In this document: positions 7,855 to 15,008 of the stretch, piece after piece
Numbering within the stretch: the first letter of the stretch is position 1
How the letters are laid out: every line of letters begins with the position of its first letter
DNA from: PLA5 sp040901705
GTDB lineage: Bacteria; Planctomycetota; Planctomycetia; Pirellulales; PLA5
Assembly: GCA_040901705.1 (NCBI GenBank)
Contig: JBBDYI010000179.1
Coordinates: forward strand, 1 to 24,785
Direction of reading: 5' to 3'
Length of the DNA stretch: 24,785 nt
Notes under the pieces: model-generated
The model's input: only the letters and a program-made list of their open reading frames with translations
Told to the model about the DNA's origin: nothing
Databases searched by the model: none
Made by a program: the position numbers and the translations under genes

Positions 7855-9732
7855 TTGGCGACCGCACCCGTTGACAGCCTGATTGCCGACGCCGCTGTGG
7901 CCACGGACGTTCCGCTCGGTGAAAAGAAAAAAACCTCCCGCCGCCGCAACACCAGCCACTTGAAGCTCGTGCCGGAAACGCGGGCGCAGCGCGAGTCGCT
8001 GCGCGCCCGTTGCGCAGAGGTCGCCGACAAGCTCGACAAATCGCGCCCGCTCTCCAAGGACGAAATGGAAGCGGTCGCCCGGCGGACGCTCGACGACGCC
8101 GGTTTGCCCGAAGGCTATCTCGGCTGGACGATGGTCTCGCTGGCCGGCGAGTTCTGGCGCGAACAAGTGGCCGCCGTGCCGCCGTCGCGGCGGTTGTTCC
8201 TGCTGCCGCATTGCCTCAAGCACGCCGAAGGTTGTCCGGCCGACTACGACGACTTCGGCCTCGACTGCAAGAAATGCGGCGCGTGCAGCATCGCCGATTT
8301 TCGCGGCATCGCCGAGCAGATGGGCTACAAAGTGCTCGTCGCCGAAGGCTCGCCGATCGTGCTCAAGATCATCGTCAGCGGCTACGTCGACGCGATCGTC
8401 GGCGTCGCCTGCCTGAACGTGCTCGAAAAAGCGATCGACAAGATTCTGCTCTCCGGCATCCCGTGCCTCGCCGTGCCGCTACTGTCGAGCGACTGCCGCA
8501 ACACGTCGGTCGACGAGGACTGGGTCCACGAAATGATCACCGCCCAACCGACCGCGCCCGCCGTCACCACGCGGAGCTACGTCCACTTGCTCCGCGCGTC
8601 GGCCAATCTGTTCGAGCCGGCCGAATTGGATCGTCTCGCGCCGCGGCTCCGCGGCGGACCCCGACTGGCCGAAGTCAACGGCCAAGGCGCAACGGCACTC
8701 GATCCGATCGCAGCGACGGAAGCCATCGCCCACGATTTCCTCGCCAAGGGCGGCAAATACTCGCGGCCCTTCATCACCCTGGCGGTCCACGACGCGCTGA
8801 CCGGCGCGAAAGGCACCGCGGCCGACGGCGAGCAGCACGTCCGTTCGCTCGGCGACGCGATTCGCCGCACGGCGCTGGCCATCGAAGTCTTCCACAAGGC
8901 GTCGCTCGTTCACGACGACATCCAAGACGACGACGCCTTCCGCTACGGCGACGACACCGTCCATCGCCGCTACGGCGTCCCCACGGCGATCAACGTCGGC
9001 GACTACCTGATCGGCTTGGGCTATCGCTCGGTGAGCCGCGAAACGGCGGCCCTCGGCGCAGAGACCGCCGCCGACATCCTCAATTCACTGGCCGAAGCCC
9101 ATCTGCGGCTATCCGAGGGCCAGGGCGCGGAGCTGATGTGGCGCGACGCGCTCGACAAGCGGCTCTCGCCGGTCGACGCCTTGAAAATCTACGCCCTCAA
9201 GACCGCTCCCGCGTTCGAGGCCGCCCTGTACGGCGGCGCTCGACTCGCCGGCGACGCCCAACAATATCGCGAGCCGCTGGCCCAGTTCGCCCGCCACCTC
9301 GGCGTGGCGTTTCAAATCCTCAACGATCTCGGCGACTGGCAAGGCGACGCACACAACAAGCTCGCCGCCGCCGGCGACATTCTCGGCGGCCGCCCCACCG
9401 TACTTTGGGCGTTGGCCCTCGAAGCGCTCGACGAAGCCGATCGCACCGAACTCGAACGATTGCCCACCGACGACCGCCCCGCCGCATGGCGCGTCGATCG
9501 CGTTCGCCAGCTATACCAACAGGCCGGCGTGTTCGACAAAGCCGCCCGGCTCGTCGACAAGCAGCGCCAGCGGGCTGAAGCCGTCGCCGACGAAATCGAA
9601 CCCGACGAACTGCGACGCTTGTTGTACTACTTGATCGACACCGTGTTGGAACAGACCGCGCCCGAAGAACCCGCCACGCTCATTACGCCGACGCTGGGCA
9701 TTTCGCTACCCGTCGTCGGTCCCGCCAGCTAA
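7855..9732 (+). CDS. DUF116 / polyprenyl diphosphate synthase fusion protein
   Basis: A 625-residue two-domain protein. Residues about 110-230 match DUF116: LFLLPHCLKH at 114, the cysteine cluster DCKKCGACS at about 136-144, another Cys in VGVACLNV, and SSDCRNT. Residues about 270-600 are a trans-isoprenyl diphosphate synthase. Its first Asp-rich motif is DDIQD (354-358, in SLVHDDIQDDD) and the second is reduced to NDLGD (490-494). This domain condenses isopentenyl diphosphate with an allylic diphosphate. Ala and Ser at positions -5 and -4 from the first motif, where short-chain enzymes often have aromatics, suggest a product longer than C15. DUF116 has no established activity; its cysteines could bind a metal or Fe-S cluster. 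The start is a TTG with GACGAGG about 7 bases upstream; no ATG suits. It lies between the terpene cyclase and the chorismate-lyase-like gene. Confidence 0.88.
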   Translation: MATAPVDSLIADAAVATDVPLGEKKKTSRRRNTSHLKLVPETRAQRESLRARCAEVADKLDKSRPLSKDEMEAVARRTLDDAGLPEGYLGWTMVSLAGEFWREQVAAVPPSRRLFLLPHCLKHAEGCPADYDDFGLDCKKCGACSIADFRGIAEQMGYKVLVAEGSPIVLKIIVSGYVDAIVGVACLNVLEKAIDKILLSGIPCLAVPLLSSDCRNTSVDEDWVHEMITAQPTAPAVTTRSYVHLLRASANLFEPAELDRLAPRLRGGPRLAEVNGQGATALDPIAATEAIAHDFLAKGGKYSRPFITLAVHDALTGAKGTAADGEQHVRSLGDAIRRTALAIEVFHKASLVHDDIQDDDAFRYGDDTVHRRYGVPTAINVGDYLIGLGYRSVSRETAALGAETAADILNSLAEAHLRLSEGQGAELMWRDALDKRLSPVDALKIYALKTAPAFEAALYGGARLAGDAQQYREPLAQFARHLGVAFQILNDLGDWQGDAHNKLAAAGDILGGRPTVLWALALEALDEADRTELERLPTDDRPAAWRVDRVRQLYQQAGVFDKAARLVDKQRQRAEAVADEIEPDELRRLLYYLIDTVLEQTAPEEPATLITPTLGISLPVVGPAS

Positions 9733-9815
9733 ACTCGCCGCAACATCGAACGACGACCGCAAACTGTCGCCCCGCGGCAGCCGCGCCGAATCGTCGCTCG
9801 TGGAGGCACACCCCC

Positions 9816-10388
9816 TTGCACCCGCCGATTCCCGATCTGACGGAACTGATCCGCCTGTTCTACGAAACGCCCGCAGACTTGGGCGATTTCGCCCCGGTCG
9901 CCGCCGACGAATTGCCCGACCCCTATCGCGGCCTGCTGGCCCACGACCAGCACATGACGGTCACCGTCGAACGATTTCACGGCTGTCTGGTCGATGTCCG
10001 CGTGATCGAATACAAATCGTCACCGCCGCACTACGCCCGCAAGATCCTGCTCACGCGGCAATCCGACGGGGCGGTCGTGCTGTTCGGCATCGTGCGGATC
10101 GACCTCGATCAAGTCGACCCCGCCACGCGCGACGAAATCCTCGCCCGCCGCAAGCCGCTCGGCCGCATCCTCATCGAGCACAACGTGCTCCGCGAAGTCG
10201 AATTGGTCGACCTGTGGCGCGTTACGCCCGCCGCGGAATTGCGGCAACTCTTCGCCGGAAGTGAATCGGCGCAAACCACCTCAGCATCGACCTATGGCCG
10301 CACCGCGCTAATCCACTGCAACGGCCGGCCGGCGGTCGAACTCCTAGAAATCGTCGCCCCAGCAGAATCGGCGACGTCACTCTCCTAA
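9816..10388 (+). CDS. Chorismate-lyase-like protein (DUF98/UbiC-type fold)
   Basis: A 190-residue protein resembling the chorismate pyruvate-lyase-related family (DUF98, UbiC/UTRA fold), which in studied members makes 4-hydroxybenzoate from chorismate. Recognisable parts are HDQHMTVTVERFHG (about 47-60), the YARKILL strand, the FGIVRIDLD strand, and RKPLGRILIEHNVLRE (about 112-127), where family members carry the conserved PLGRIL segment. The last 40 residues look disordered. It starts with TTG at 9816, with GGAGG 9 bases upstream, and follows the fusion gene by 83 bases, so it is probably in the same transcript. Next to a prenyl diphosphate synthase, 4-hydroxybenzoate production would be logical, but the assignment rests on remembered family patterns and the catalytic residues are not confirmed. 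Confidence 0.72.
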   Translation: MHPPIPDLTELIRLFYETPADLGDFAPVAADELPDPYRGLLAHDQHMTVTVERFHGCLVDVRVIEYKSSPPHYARKILLTRQSDGAVVLFGIVRIDLDQVDPATRDEILARRKPLGRILIEHNVLREVELVDLWRVTPAAELRQLFAGSESAQTTSASTYGRTALIHCNGRPAVELLEIVAPAESATSLS

Positions 10389-10394
10389 CCAAAG

Positions 10395-10550
10395 AGGACA
10401 AAGAAGAGAACCACGGAGAGCTAAACGCGGAACGATGAATGCTGATCCTACCAAAGTACATTCATCACTCATCACTCATCACTCATCACTCATCACTCAT
10501 CACTCATCACTCATCACTCGCCCCTCCTCCTCCACGGTTAATCCACAGCC
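10395..10550 (+). repeat. TCATCAC tandem array with flanking CCTCC/CACGG modules
   Basis: Eight perfect copies of the 7-mer TCATCAC fill 10462-10517. Upstream lies an inverted module (ACCACGGAGAGCTAAAC at about 10411, then AACGATGAATGCTGA). Downstream is CCCCTCCTCCTCCACGGTTAA. It sits between two convergent genes. It is a composite of the same parts seen at 7681-7775 and 20496-20769. Confidence 0.85.
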
Positions 10551-10552
10551 TC

Positions 10553-11302
10553 TCAACTCTCCGCCTTCCGCTCGGCCATCAACTGGTCCCGTAGCTTCGC
10601 CGCTTGCTCGTAATCTTCCTGAGCGACCGCTTCGGACAATTGTTCGTCCAGCGTCGGGCCGACTTCGTAATGCTCACGCACCGATTCGCGCAGCTCGCGG
10701 AGCTTCTGCACCAGATCGTCGTCCTCGAAGTGATCCTCGGCGTCGTATTCGACGAACACCTTGCGAACGTCGTCGAGCCCTTTGTTGATCTCATCGATCG
10801 CCGAGTTCGCGCCGTTGTCCTCCAGTTCCGCCAGCGCCGCGGCCTGCGTCCGGTGAAACAACACGAACGGACGATATTGCTCGTGCGAAAGCGTCCATTC
10901 CTGATCTTCGGAATGCTTGCGCGAAATGTCCATCAGCGCCAGCGTGTGGTCGGCGTCTTCCACCGCGCGGCGAAACTCGCGCAGCGCCAACCAGCACGTG
11001 CGGCGATGGTAGTACTGCACGAACTCGCGATCGACCTCGTTGCACTGCTCGTCCGAGAGCGTGAATTCGGACTCGCGAAACGCTTGTTCCGCCAGCACGT
11101 CGTAAAACGTCTCCGCTCCCGCCGGCCGCGCGCCGTCTGGCCGTCCGGTCGTTTCCATCTGCAACACGCCCATGTCGAGCCGCATCTGCAGCACCGGCCG
11201 CCCGTCGTCCCCCTTGACGATGCGCGCGGCAAGTTCGCCCGGTTCGTGCGGCCAGGCGCGGAGCACATCGTCGATATTTTGCCGGTTCTTACGCCGGGCC
11301 AT
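10553..11302 (-). CDS. UVR-motif (UvrB/UvrC-type) protein
   Basis: A 249-residue protein with a C-terminal UVR motif (LDEQLSEAVAQEDYEQAAKL, about 218-237, then RDQLMAER), the helical hairpin by which UvrB and UvrC touch each other and which also occurs in McsA-like and unrelated proteins. The rest is not recognisable: residues 1-80 contain LQMRLDMGVLQME and similar strands, and 80-200 are helical and charged. Internal sequence such as ALREFRRAVEDADHTLALMDI could be a TPR-like helix pair. No nuclease, helicase or zinc site is visible, so it is not a repair enzyme by itself. The motif most likely serves protein-protein contact. It converges with the terpenoid-type run across the tandem repeat and may be transcribed alone. 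Confidence 0.85.
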   Translation of the reverse strand: MARRKNRQNIDDVLRAWPHEPGELAARIVKGDDGRPVLQMRLDMGVLQMETTGRPDGARPAGAETFYDVLAEQAFRESEFTLSDEQCNEVDREFVQYYHRRTCWLALREFRRAVEDADHTLALMDISRKHSEDQEWTLSHEQYRPFVLFHRTQAAALAELEDNGANSAIDEINKGLDDVRKVFVEYDAEDHFEDDDLVQKLRELRESVREHYEVGPTLDEQLSEAVAQEDYEQAAKLRDQLMAERKAES

Positions 11303-11645
11303 AATCGATCTCGCTGTCGCCGTTCGCCGCGGTCACGCCGGGGGCATCGTGGGCGACCGACGGCCGCGGACACCCTACGACATTGTAAATCCGCCCGAAC
11401 ACGGGGGAGTGGATGTGATAATTCGACGTGACCAAAATCTCAAGTTCAACCGCTGGCCGGTCCACCGTGGCCCGACGATTCAATTATATTCCCCTAACCA
11501 CGGCGAGGCTACCGATCGGCGCGGCACGACGCGAACGAACTGGCCAGGTGACCAGTATGCAAGGTGCACGGCCGCCAGCGTTCGCTCAAGCTCGCAATAT
11601 CGCTCGCGTTGCCCAAACGCAACGCCGGTTCGCGATCGATTCGCG
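11303..11645. other. Intergenic region, no gene seen
   Basis: About 340 bases between the UVR-protein start and the OsmC-like stop, both on the minus strand. It should contain the promoter for the UVR gene. An AT-richer patch (TTCAATTATATTCC, around 11480) is the only stretch that stands out. No tRNA, hairpin with T-tract or convincing small gene is visible. Confidence 0.45.
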
Positions 11646-12167
11646 TCAATGCCCGCTCGGCGTCCGCACGCACTCTGCCGAGATCGCCGCCGGCGACTTG
11701 AGCGTCTGATAGATCACGCAGTACCACTCCGCCAGCTTCAACAGCGTCGCCAACTGTTCGTCCGTGGCGTCGGCATCGATTTCGTACTTCAGCCGAATCG
11801 ACGAAAAACCAATCGGCGTCTGCCGATCGACGCCCAGCGTGCCGCGAAAGTCGAGATCCCCCTCGGCGGAAATCGTGCCGCCGCGGATCGGAATCTCCAT
11901 CGCCGTCGCCACGGCCCGCAGCGTCACTCCCGCGCAGGCCACCAGCGATTCGAGCAACATATCGGCCGAACACGCCGCCGTGCCATCGCCGCCGGTCGCC
12001 GGATGCAGCCCCGCCACGATCTCGCCCCGCGGCGTTTCGACGCGACAATCGAGCGACGCCGCATCGACGCGGCCCGTCGCACGGATCGTATATTTCGCCG
12101 CGGTCGGATCGTCCTTGTATTTCGCCTTGAGCGGCGCTTGCATTTCTCGCAACTGAGCGGCGTTCAT
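11646..12167 (-). CDS. OsmC/Ohr-family protein
   Basis: A 173-residue OsmC-like protein. Members use two cysteines to reduce organic or fatty-acid hydroperoxides. Cys78 sits in LLESLVACAGVTLRAVA, the helix that carries the peroxidatic Cys, and Cys150 in LAEWYCVIYQTL is in the place of the second, resolving Cys. The N-terminal VETPRGEIVAGLHP and GGDGTAACSADM fit the dimer-forming part. The frame is open further upstream (to 12281), but I start at the ATG at 12167 because AAGGA lies 9 bases before it and the extra residues look unlike protein (Cys/Arg-rich). It probably protects against peroxide stress; membership of the OsmC rather than the Ohr branch is not resolved. Confidence 0.86.
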   Translation of the reverse strand: MNAAQLREMQAPLKAKYKDDPTAAKYTIRATGRVDAASLDCRVETPRGEIVAGLHPATGGDGTAACSADMLLESLVACAGVTLRAVATAMEIPIRGGTISAEGDLDFRGTLGVDRQTPIGFSSIRLKYEIDADATDEQLATLLKLAEWYCVIYQTLKSPAAISAECVRTPSGH

Positions 12168-12477
12168 CAAATCGATTCCTTCACGAAAGCAAAACAGCAG
12201 CAGCCGGCCGCAACAAAAACGGTCGTGAATACCGACTCCTGTCTCCTGCCTCCTGGATACCACTCTTTCAGGATTCAGCAACTAGGAGCAACTCCCTCGA
12301 CGCAATCGCATACGCGACGGGCCGATTCTAACGGCCGCCCAAAACCGTCGCCAGGGTTCGCCGCCAGTGCCCACCGCTGCGTCACGCCGGCGCAATCCCC
12401 ACGAGCTACATTATCGTATCCGCTCGGCGGCCGAATGCTCGCCAGCCAGCAATGTCTGCGAATCGAGGAGCTCACCC
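12168..12477. other. Intergenic region with low-complexity CTCCTG track
   Basis: About 310 bases between two divergent genes. A run of imperfect CTCCTG(T/C) units occupies roughly 12235-12257, followed by GGATACCACTCTTTCAGGATT. The rest should hold the two promoters, which I cannot place. No gene is visible. Confidence 0.45.
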
Positions 12478-13218
12478 ATGCCGCATCGTTCGATCCTTCC
12501 CGCCGTATGGGACATTCCGCAAGTGTTTCGCGATCGCTTGGGCGCCCGACCCGGTCGCCAACGGGCGATGGTCCACGACGGACACGTATTGCTCGTGCTC
12601 CATCGCCCGCCAAAGGCCGACGAAGAAGACCGCGCCGGCCGCTACTTCTGGCGCAAGCCCGACGGCACATGGATGTCGAGCGAGTCCGGCGGCGGTCTGC
12701 CCTCGCTCGAAGCCCATCTGAAAGAGTATGCCGACCTGGTCGAGCAGTGCGACCAGAAAGAAGAACGGGCGACGACCGCCCATGACTATTTCGACGTCAT
12801 CCAATCGGTCACGCCGCTGCACCGCGCCGCGCGGAATATGCACAACGCGCTGCAAGACGCCCGCAAAGCCGTGCCCGCCGACCGCGACCTGATCGACCTC
12901 CGCGACCGCGCCTACGACGTCGAGCGCAATGCCGATTTGCTCTACACCGATACGCGCAACGGCCTGGATTACGCGCTCGCTCGCCGGGCGGAAGAGCAGG
13001 CCGCGGCGTCTCATCAGATGGCGGTCGCGTCGCACCGCCTGAACGTGCTGGCCGCGTTTTTCTTCCCCATCGCCACGCTCAGCGCCGTGTTCGGCGTCAA
13101 CTTGCAACACGGCTGGGAAAACACGCCCGGCCCAGGCCCATTCCTGACCATGCTCGCCGCCGGATTGGCCTGCGGCTACGTCCTCAAACGGTTCATCGCC
13201 CGCAACGGCCGCGCCTGA
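12478..13218 (+). CDS. Divergent CorA-like membrane protein
   Basis: A 246-residue protein whose C-terminal part resembles the CorA Mg2+-transporter pore: a long helical segment (about 90-185), RLNVLAAFFFPIATLSAVFG forming a first membrane helix (about 186-206), the loop tripeptide Gly206-Val207-Asn208 where CorA has Gly-Met-Asn, then LTMLAAGLACGYVLKRF as a second helix (about 222-240) and a basic tail. The N-terminal 85 residues are short compared with CorA's funnel domain and contain YFWRKPDGTW. The ATG at 12478 is preceded by GAGGAG about 9 bases upstream. Ion transport is possible but not shown, since the GMN signature is changed. The hairpin repeat at 13221-13314 begins 3 bases after the stop. 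Confidence 0.78.
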   Translation: MPHRSILPAVWDIPQVFRDRLGARPGRQRAMVHDGHVLLVLHRPPKADEEDRAGRYFWRKPDGTWMSSESGGGLPSLEAHLKEYADLVEQCDQKEERATTAHDYFDVIQSVTPLHRAARNMHNALQDARKAVPADRDLIDLRDRAYDVERNADLLYTDTRNGLDYALARRAEEQAAASHQMAVASHRLNVLAAFFFPIATLSAVFGVNLQHGWENTPGPGPFLTMLAAGLACGYVLKRFIARNGRA

Positions 13219-13220
13219 CT

Positions 13221-13314
13221 GCCTGTTGAAAAAGGGGACTGACCCTCTCAGGCACGGCGAATTCTCCGGCGAAAACGCGCTCTCCCACTGGGTCTGTCCC
13301 CTTTTTCAACAGGC
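13221..13314. repeat. Inverted-repeat element (REP/MITE-like)
   Basis: The 25-base arms at 13221-13245 and 13290-13314 match at 24 of 25 positions and include GTTGAAAAAGGGGAC. They flank a 44-base core with CGGCGAATTCTCCGGCG. The element sits between the CorA-like gene and the tRNA. The arm ends in CCCCTTTTTCAAC, so when transcribed rightward it could also end the CorA-like transcript. Confidence 0.8.
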
Positions 13315-13398
13315 CGCGAAGGCCGCGTGGCCGCTTCCCGGGCAATCGCAAAAGCCCGAACATGGCCGCCGTCGATGGGAACGGCCACGTCAAAGAAG

Positions 13399-13482
13399 TG
13401 CTCGAGAGAGGACTTGAACCTCCACGCCCTTGCGGGCACAAGAACCTGAATCTTGCGCGTCTGCCAATTCCGCCACTCGAGC
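13399..13482 (-). tRNA. tRNA-Leu(CAG)
   Basis: An 84-base tRNA on the minus strand. The acceptor stem is GCTCGAG/CTCGAGC with discriminator A. The D-arm has GGCGGAATTGGCAGACGC, the anticodon stem CAAGA/TCTTG encloses TTCAGGT with anticodon CAG, the long variable arm (TGCCCGCAAGGGCG) is typical of class II leucine tRNAs, and the T-loop is GTTCAAGTC. No CCA is encoded. The CAG anticodon reads CUG codons. Confidence 0.96.
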
Positions 13483-13575
13483 AGTGACCGAGGAATCTTT
13501 ATAGATTACGCCCGGCCGACGTTCAAGACGTGAAGACCGCCACGGCGCGGCAAAGGTTCGCCGTGCGTCGAACCG

Positions 13576-13854
13576 CTAGCTGGCCGCGACCAACCGGCGT
13601 AGCTCGGAAAACTCGTCGAGCGTGACGGTCGTCAACTCGCCGCCGTCGCAGCGGAGCACGATCAGGTCGCTGTAGACCTTGTCGTCGCCGCTGCGGCGAA
13701 AGTGCAAACTATGCCGCCGTCGCTCCGTGCGAACCACCGTCCCCACGGTCGTAGTCGTCCAACGCTTGAAGCCCACCTTCACCGCATGAACCATCTCCAC
13801 GCGGTCGCCCGGCCGAAGCTCACCAAACAGCGCCAAATTCGACTCAGTCGACAT
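13576..13854 (-). CDS. Small conserved protein of unknown function
   Basis: A 92-residue protein I cannot assign to a named family. It looks like a small beta-barrel: GDRVEMVHAVKVGFKRW (about 16-32), then TTTTVGTVVRTERRRHSLHFRR and VYSDLIVLRCDGGELTTVTLDEF. Alternating hydrophobic strands, a Thr4 run and a basic TERRRH turn suggest an SH3-like or nucleic-acid-binding fold, but this is a guess. No signal peptide. The upstream sequence has no Shine-Dalgarno site, as is common in this genome. It stands between the tRNA and ilvC on the same strand. Confidence 0.75.
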   Translation of the reverse strand: MSTESNLALFGELRPGDRVEMVHAVKVGFKRWTTTTVGTVVRTERRRHSLHFRRSGDDKVYSDLIVLRCDGGELTTVTLDEFSELRRLVAAS

Positions 13855-13864
13855 GGGGGAAGAG

Positions 13865-13946
13865 AGGTTGGAGATTGGAGGTTACGTATATCAAACCTTC
13901 AACCTTAAGCCTTGCTTGAACCTTGAAACTTGAACCTTGAAACTTC
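13865..13946. repeat. Low-complexity AACCTT/TTGAAACTTGAACC repeat
   Basis: The gap between ilvC and the small unknown gene holds GGTTGGAGATTGGAGGTT followed by imperfect repeats of CTTGAACCTTGAAACTT. Its base use is unlike either neighbouring gene. It is one of several low-complexity intergenic modules in the window. Confidence 0.7.
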
Positions 13947-13949
13947 TCC

Positions 13950-14954
13950 CTACACTTCTTTCGCGTTGATCCAAGTCATCAGCTTCCGCAGCTTCAGCCC
14001 GACTTGCTCGATCTGGTGATCCCTCTGGCGGCGGCGGGTGGCTTTGAACGACGCAGCGCCGGCCTTGTTTTCCAGAATCCAATCGCGGGCGAACTCGCCC
14101 GACTGGATTTCGTGCAGAATCTTCTTCATCTCGGCGCGGGTATCGTCGGTCACAATCCGCGAGCCGCGGGTGTAATCGCCGTATTCCGCCGTGTTCGAGA
14201 CGCTGTACCGCATGTAGTTGATGCCGCCCTGGTAGAACAAGTCGACGATCAGCTTCAACTCGTGCAGACACTCGAAATAGGCCAGCTCCGGCTGATAGCC
14301 GGCGTCGACGAGCGTTTCGAACGCCGCCTTGACCAGCGCGCTCACGCCGCCGCACAGCACCGTCTGCTCGCCGAACAAATCGGTTTCGGTTTCCTCGGCG
14401 AAGGTCGTTTCGATGACGCCGCCCCGCGTGCCGCCGATCCCCTTGGCGTAAGCCAGCCCGATCTTCTTGGTCACTTCGCTCGCGCCTTCGTTCCAGGCGA
14501 TCAAACACGGCACTCCGCCGCCCTTCTCGAACTCGCTCCGCACCAAATGGCCCGGCCCCTTCGGCGCGACCAGCAGCGAATCGACCCCCTTGGGCGGTTC
14601 GACCTGCCCGAAATGCACGTTGAAGCCGTGCGAGCACATCAGCACGTTGCCCGGCTTGAGATTGCCGCGGATGTTGTCGCGATAAATGTCGCCCTGCACT
14701 TCGTCGGGCAGCAGGATATTGACGATGTCGGCCTTCTTGGTCGCGTCGTCGACGCTCATCGGGTCGAAGCCGTGGCTCTTGGCCAGATCGTAGTTCGCCC
14801 CTCCCGGCCGCTGGCCGACGATCACCGTGCAGCCGCTGTCGCGAAGATTCTGGGCGTGGGCGTGCCCCTGCGAGCCGTAGCCCAGGATGGCGATGGTCTT
14901 GCCCTTGAGGACGGACAGATCGGCGTCGTTGTCGTAGTAGATGGTGACTGGCAT
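13950..14954 (-). CDS. ilvC: Ketol-acid reductoisomerase
   Basis: A 334-residue class I (short) ketol-acid reductoisomerase, the second enzyme of valine, leucine and isoleucine synthesis. It isomerises and reduces acetolactate or acetohydroxybutyrate. The Rossmann motif GYGSQGHAHA is at 25-34. The knotted C-terminal domain has ETFAEETETDLFGEQTVLCGG-type metal-binding Asp/Glu, then YFECLHELKLIVDLFYQGG and YSVSNTAEYGDYTRG. In the cofactor loop, VGQRPGGANYDLAKSHG (46-62) has Gly and Asn where many NADPH enzymes have Ser. The length fits class I (about 330-340). It lies 54 bases downstream of ilvN on the same strand, a likely ilvNC operon. The catalytic large subunit ilvB is not in the window. 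Confidence 0.97.
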   Translation of the reverse strand: MPVTIYYDNDADLSVLKGKTIAILGYGSQGHAHAQNLRDSGCTVIVGQRPGGANYDLAKSHGFDPMSVDDATKKADIVNILLPDEVQGDIYRDNIRGNLKPGNVLMCSHGFNVHFGQVEPPKGVDSLLVAPKGPGHLVRSEFEKGGGVPCLIAWNEGASEVTKKIGLAYAKGIGGTRGGVIETTFAEETETDLFGEQTVLCGGVSALVKAAFETLVDAGYQPELAYFECLHELKLIVDLFYQGGINYMRYSVSNTAEYGDYTRGSRIVTDDTRAEMKKILHEIQSGEFARDWILENKAGAASFKATRRRQRDHQIEQVGLKLRKLMTWINAKEV

Positions 14955-15008
14955 GTGGCGAGCAATAAAGTGTTTTGGAGAGTTTTGTAGGGTGGGTCGA
15001 CGTGTTGT

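Noticed and set aside
8010..9578. 522-codon plus-strand frame overlapping the DUF116 fusion gene
   Set aside because: Its product is almost entirely Arg/Pro/Ala, a shifted-frame shadow of the real gene.
10462..10517. TCATCAC array as a CRISPR array
   Set aside because: The units are 7 bases with no spacers and no cas genes are nearby.
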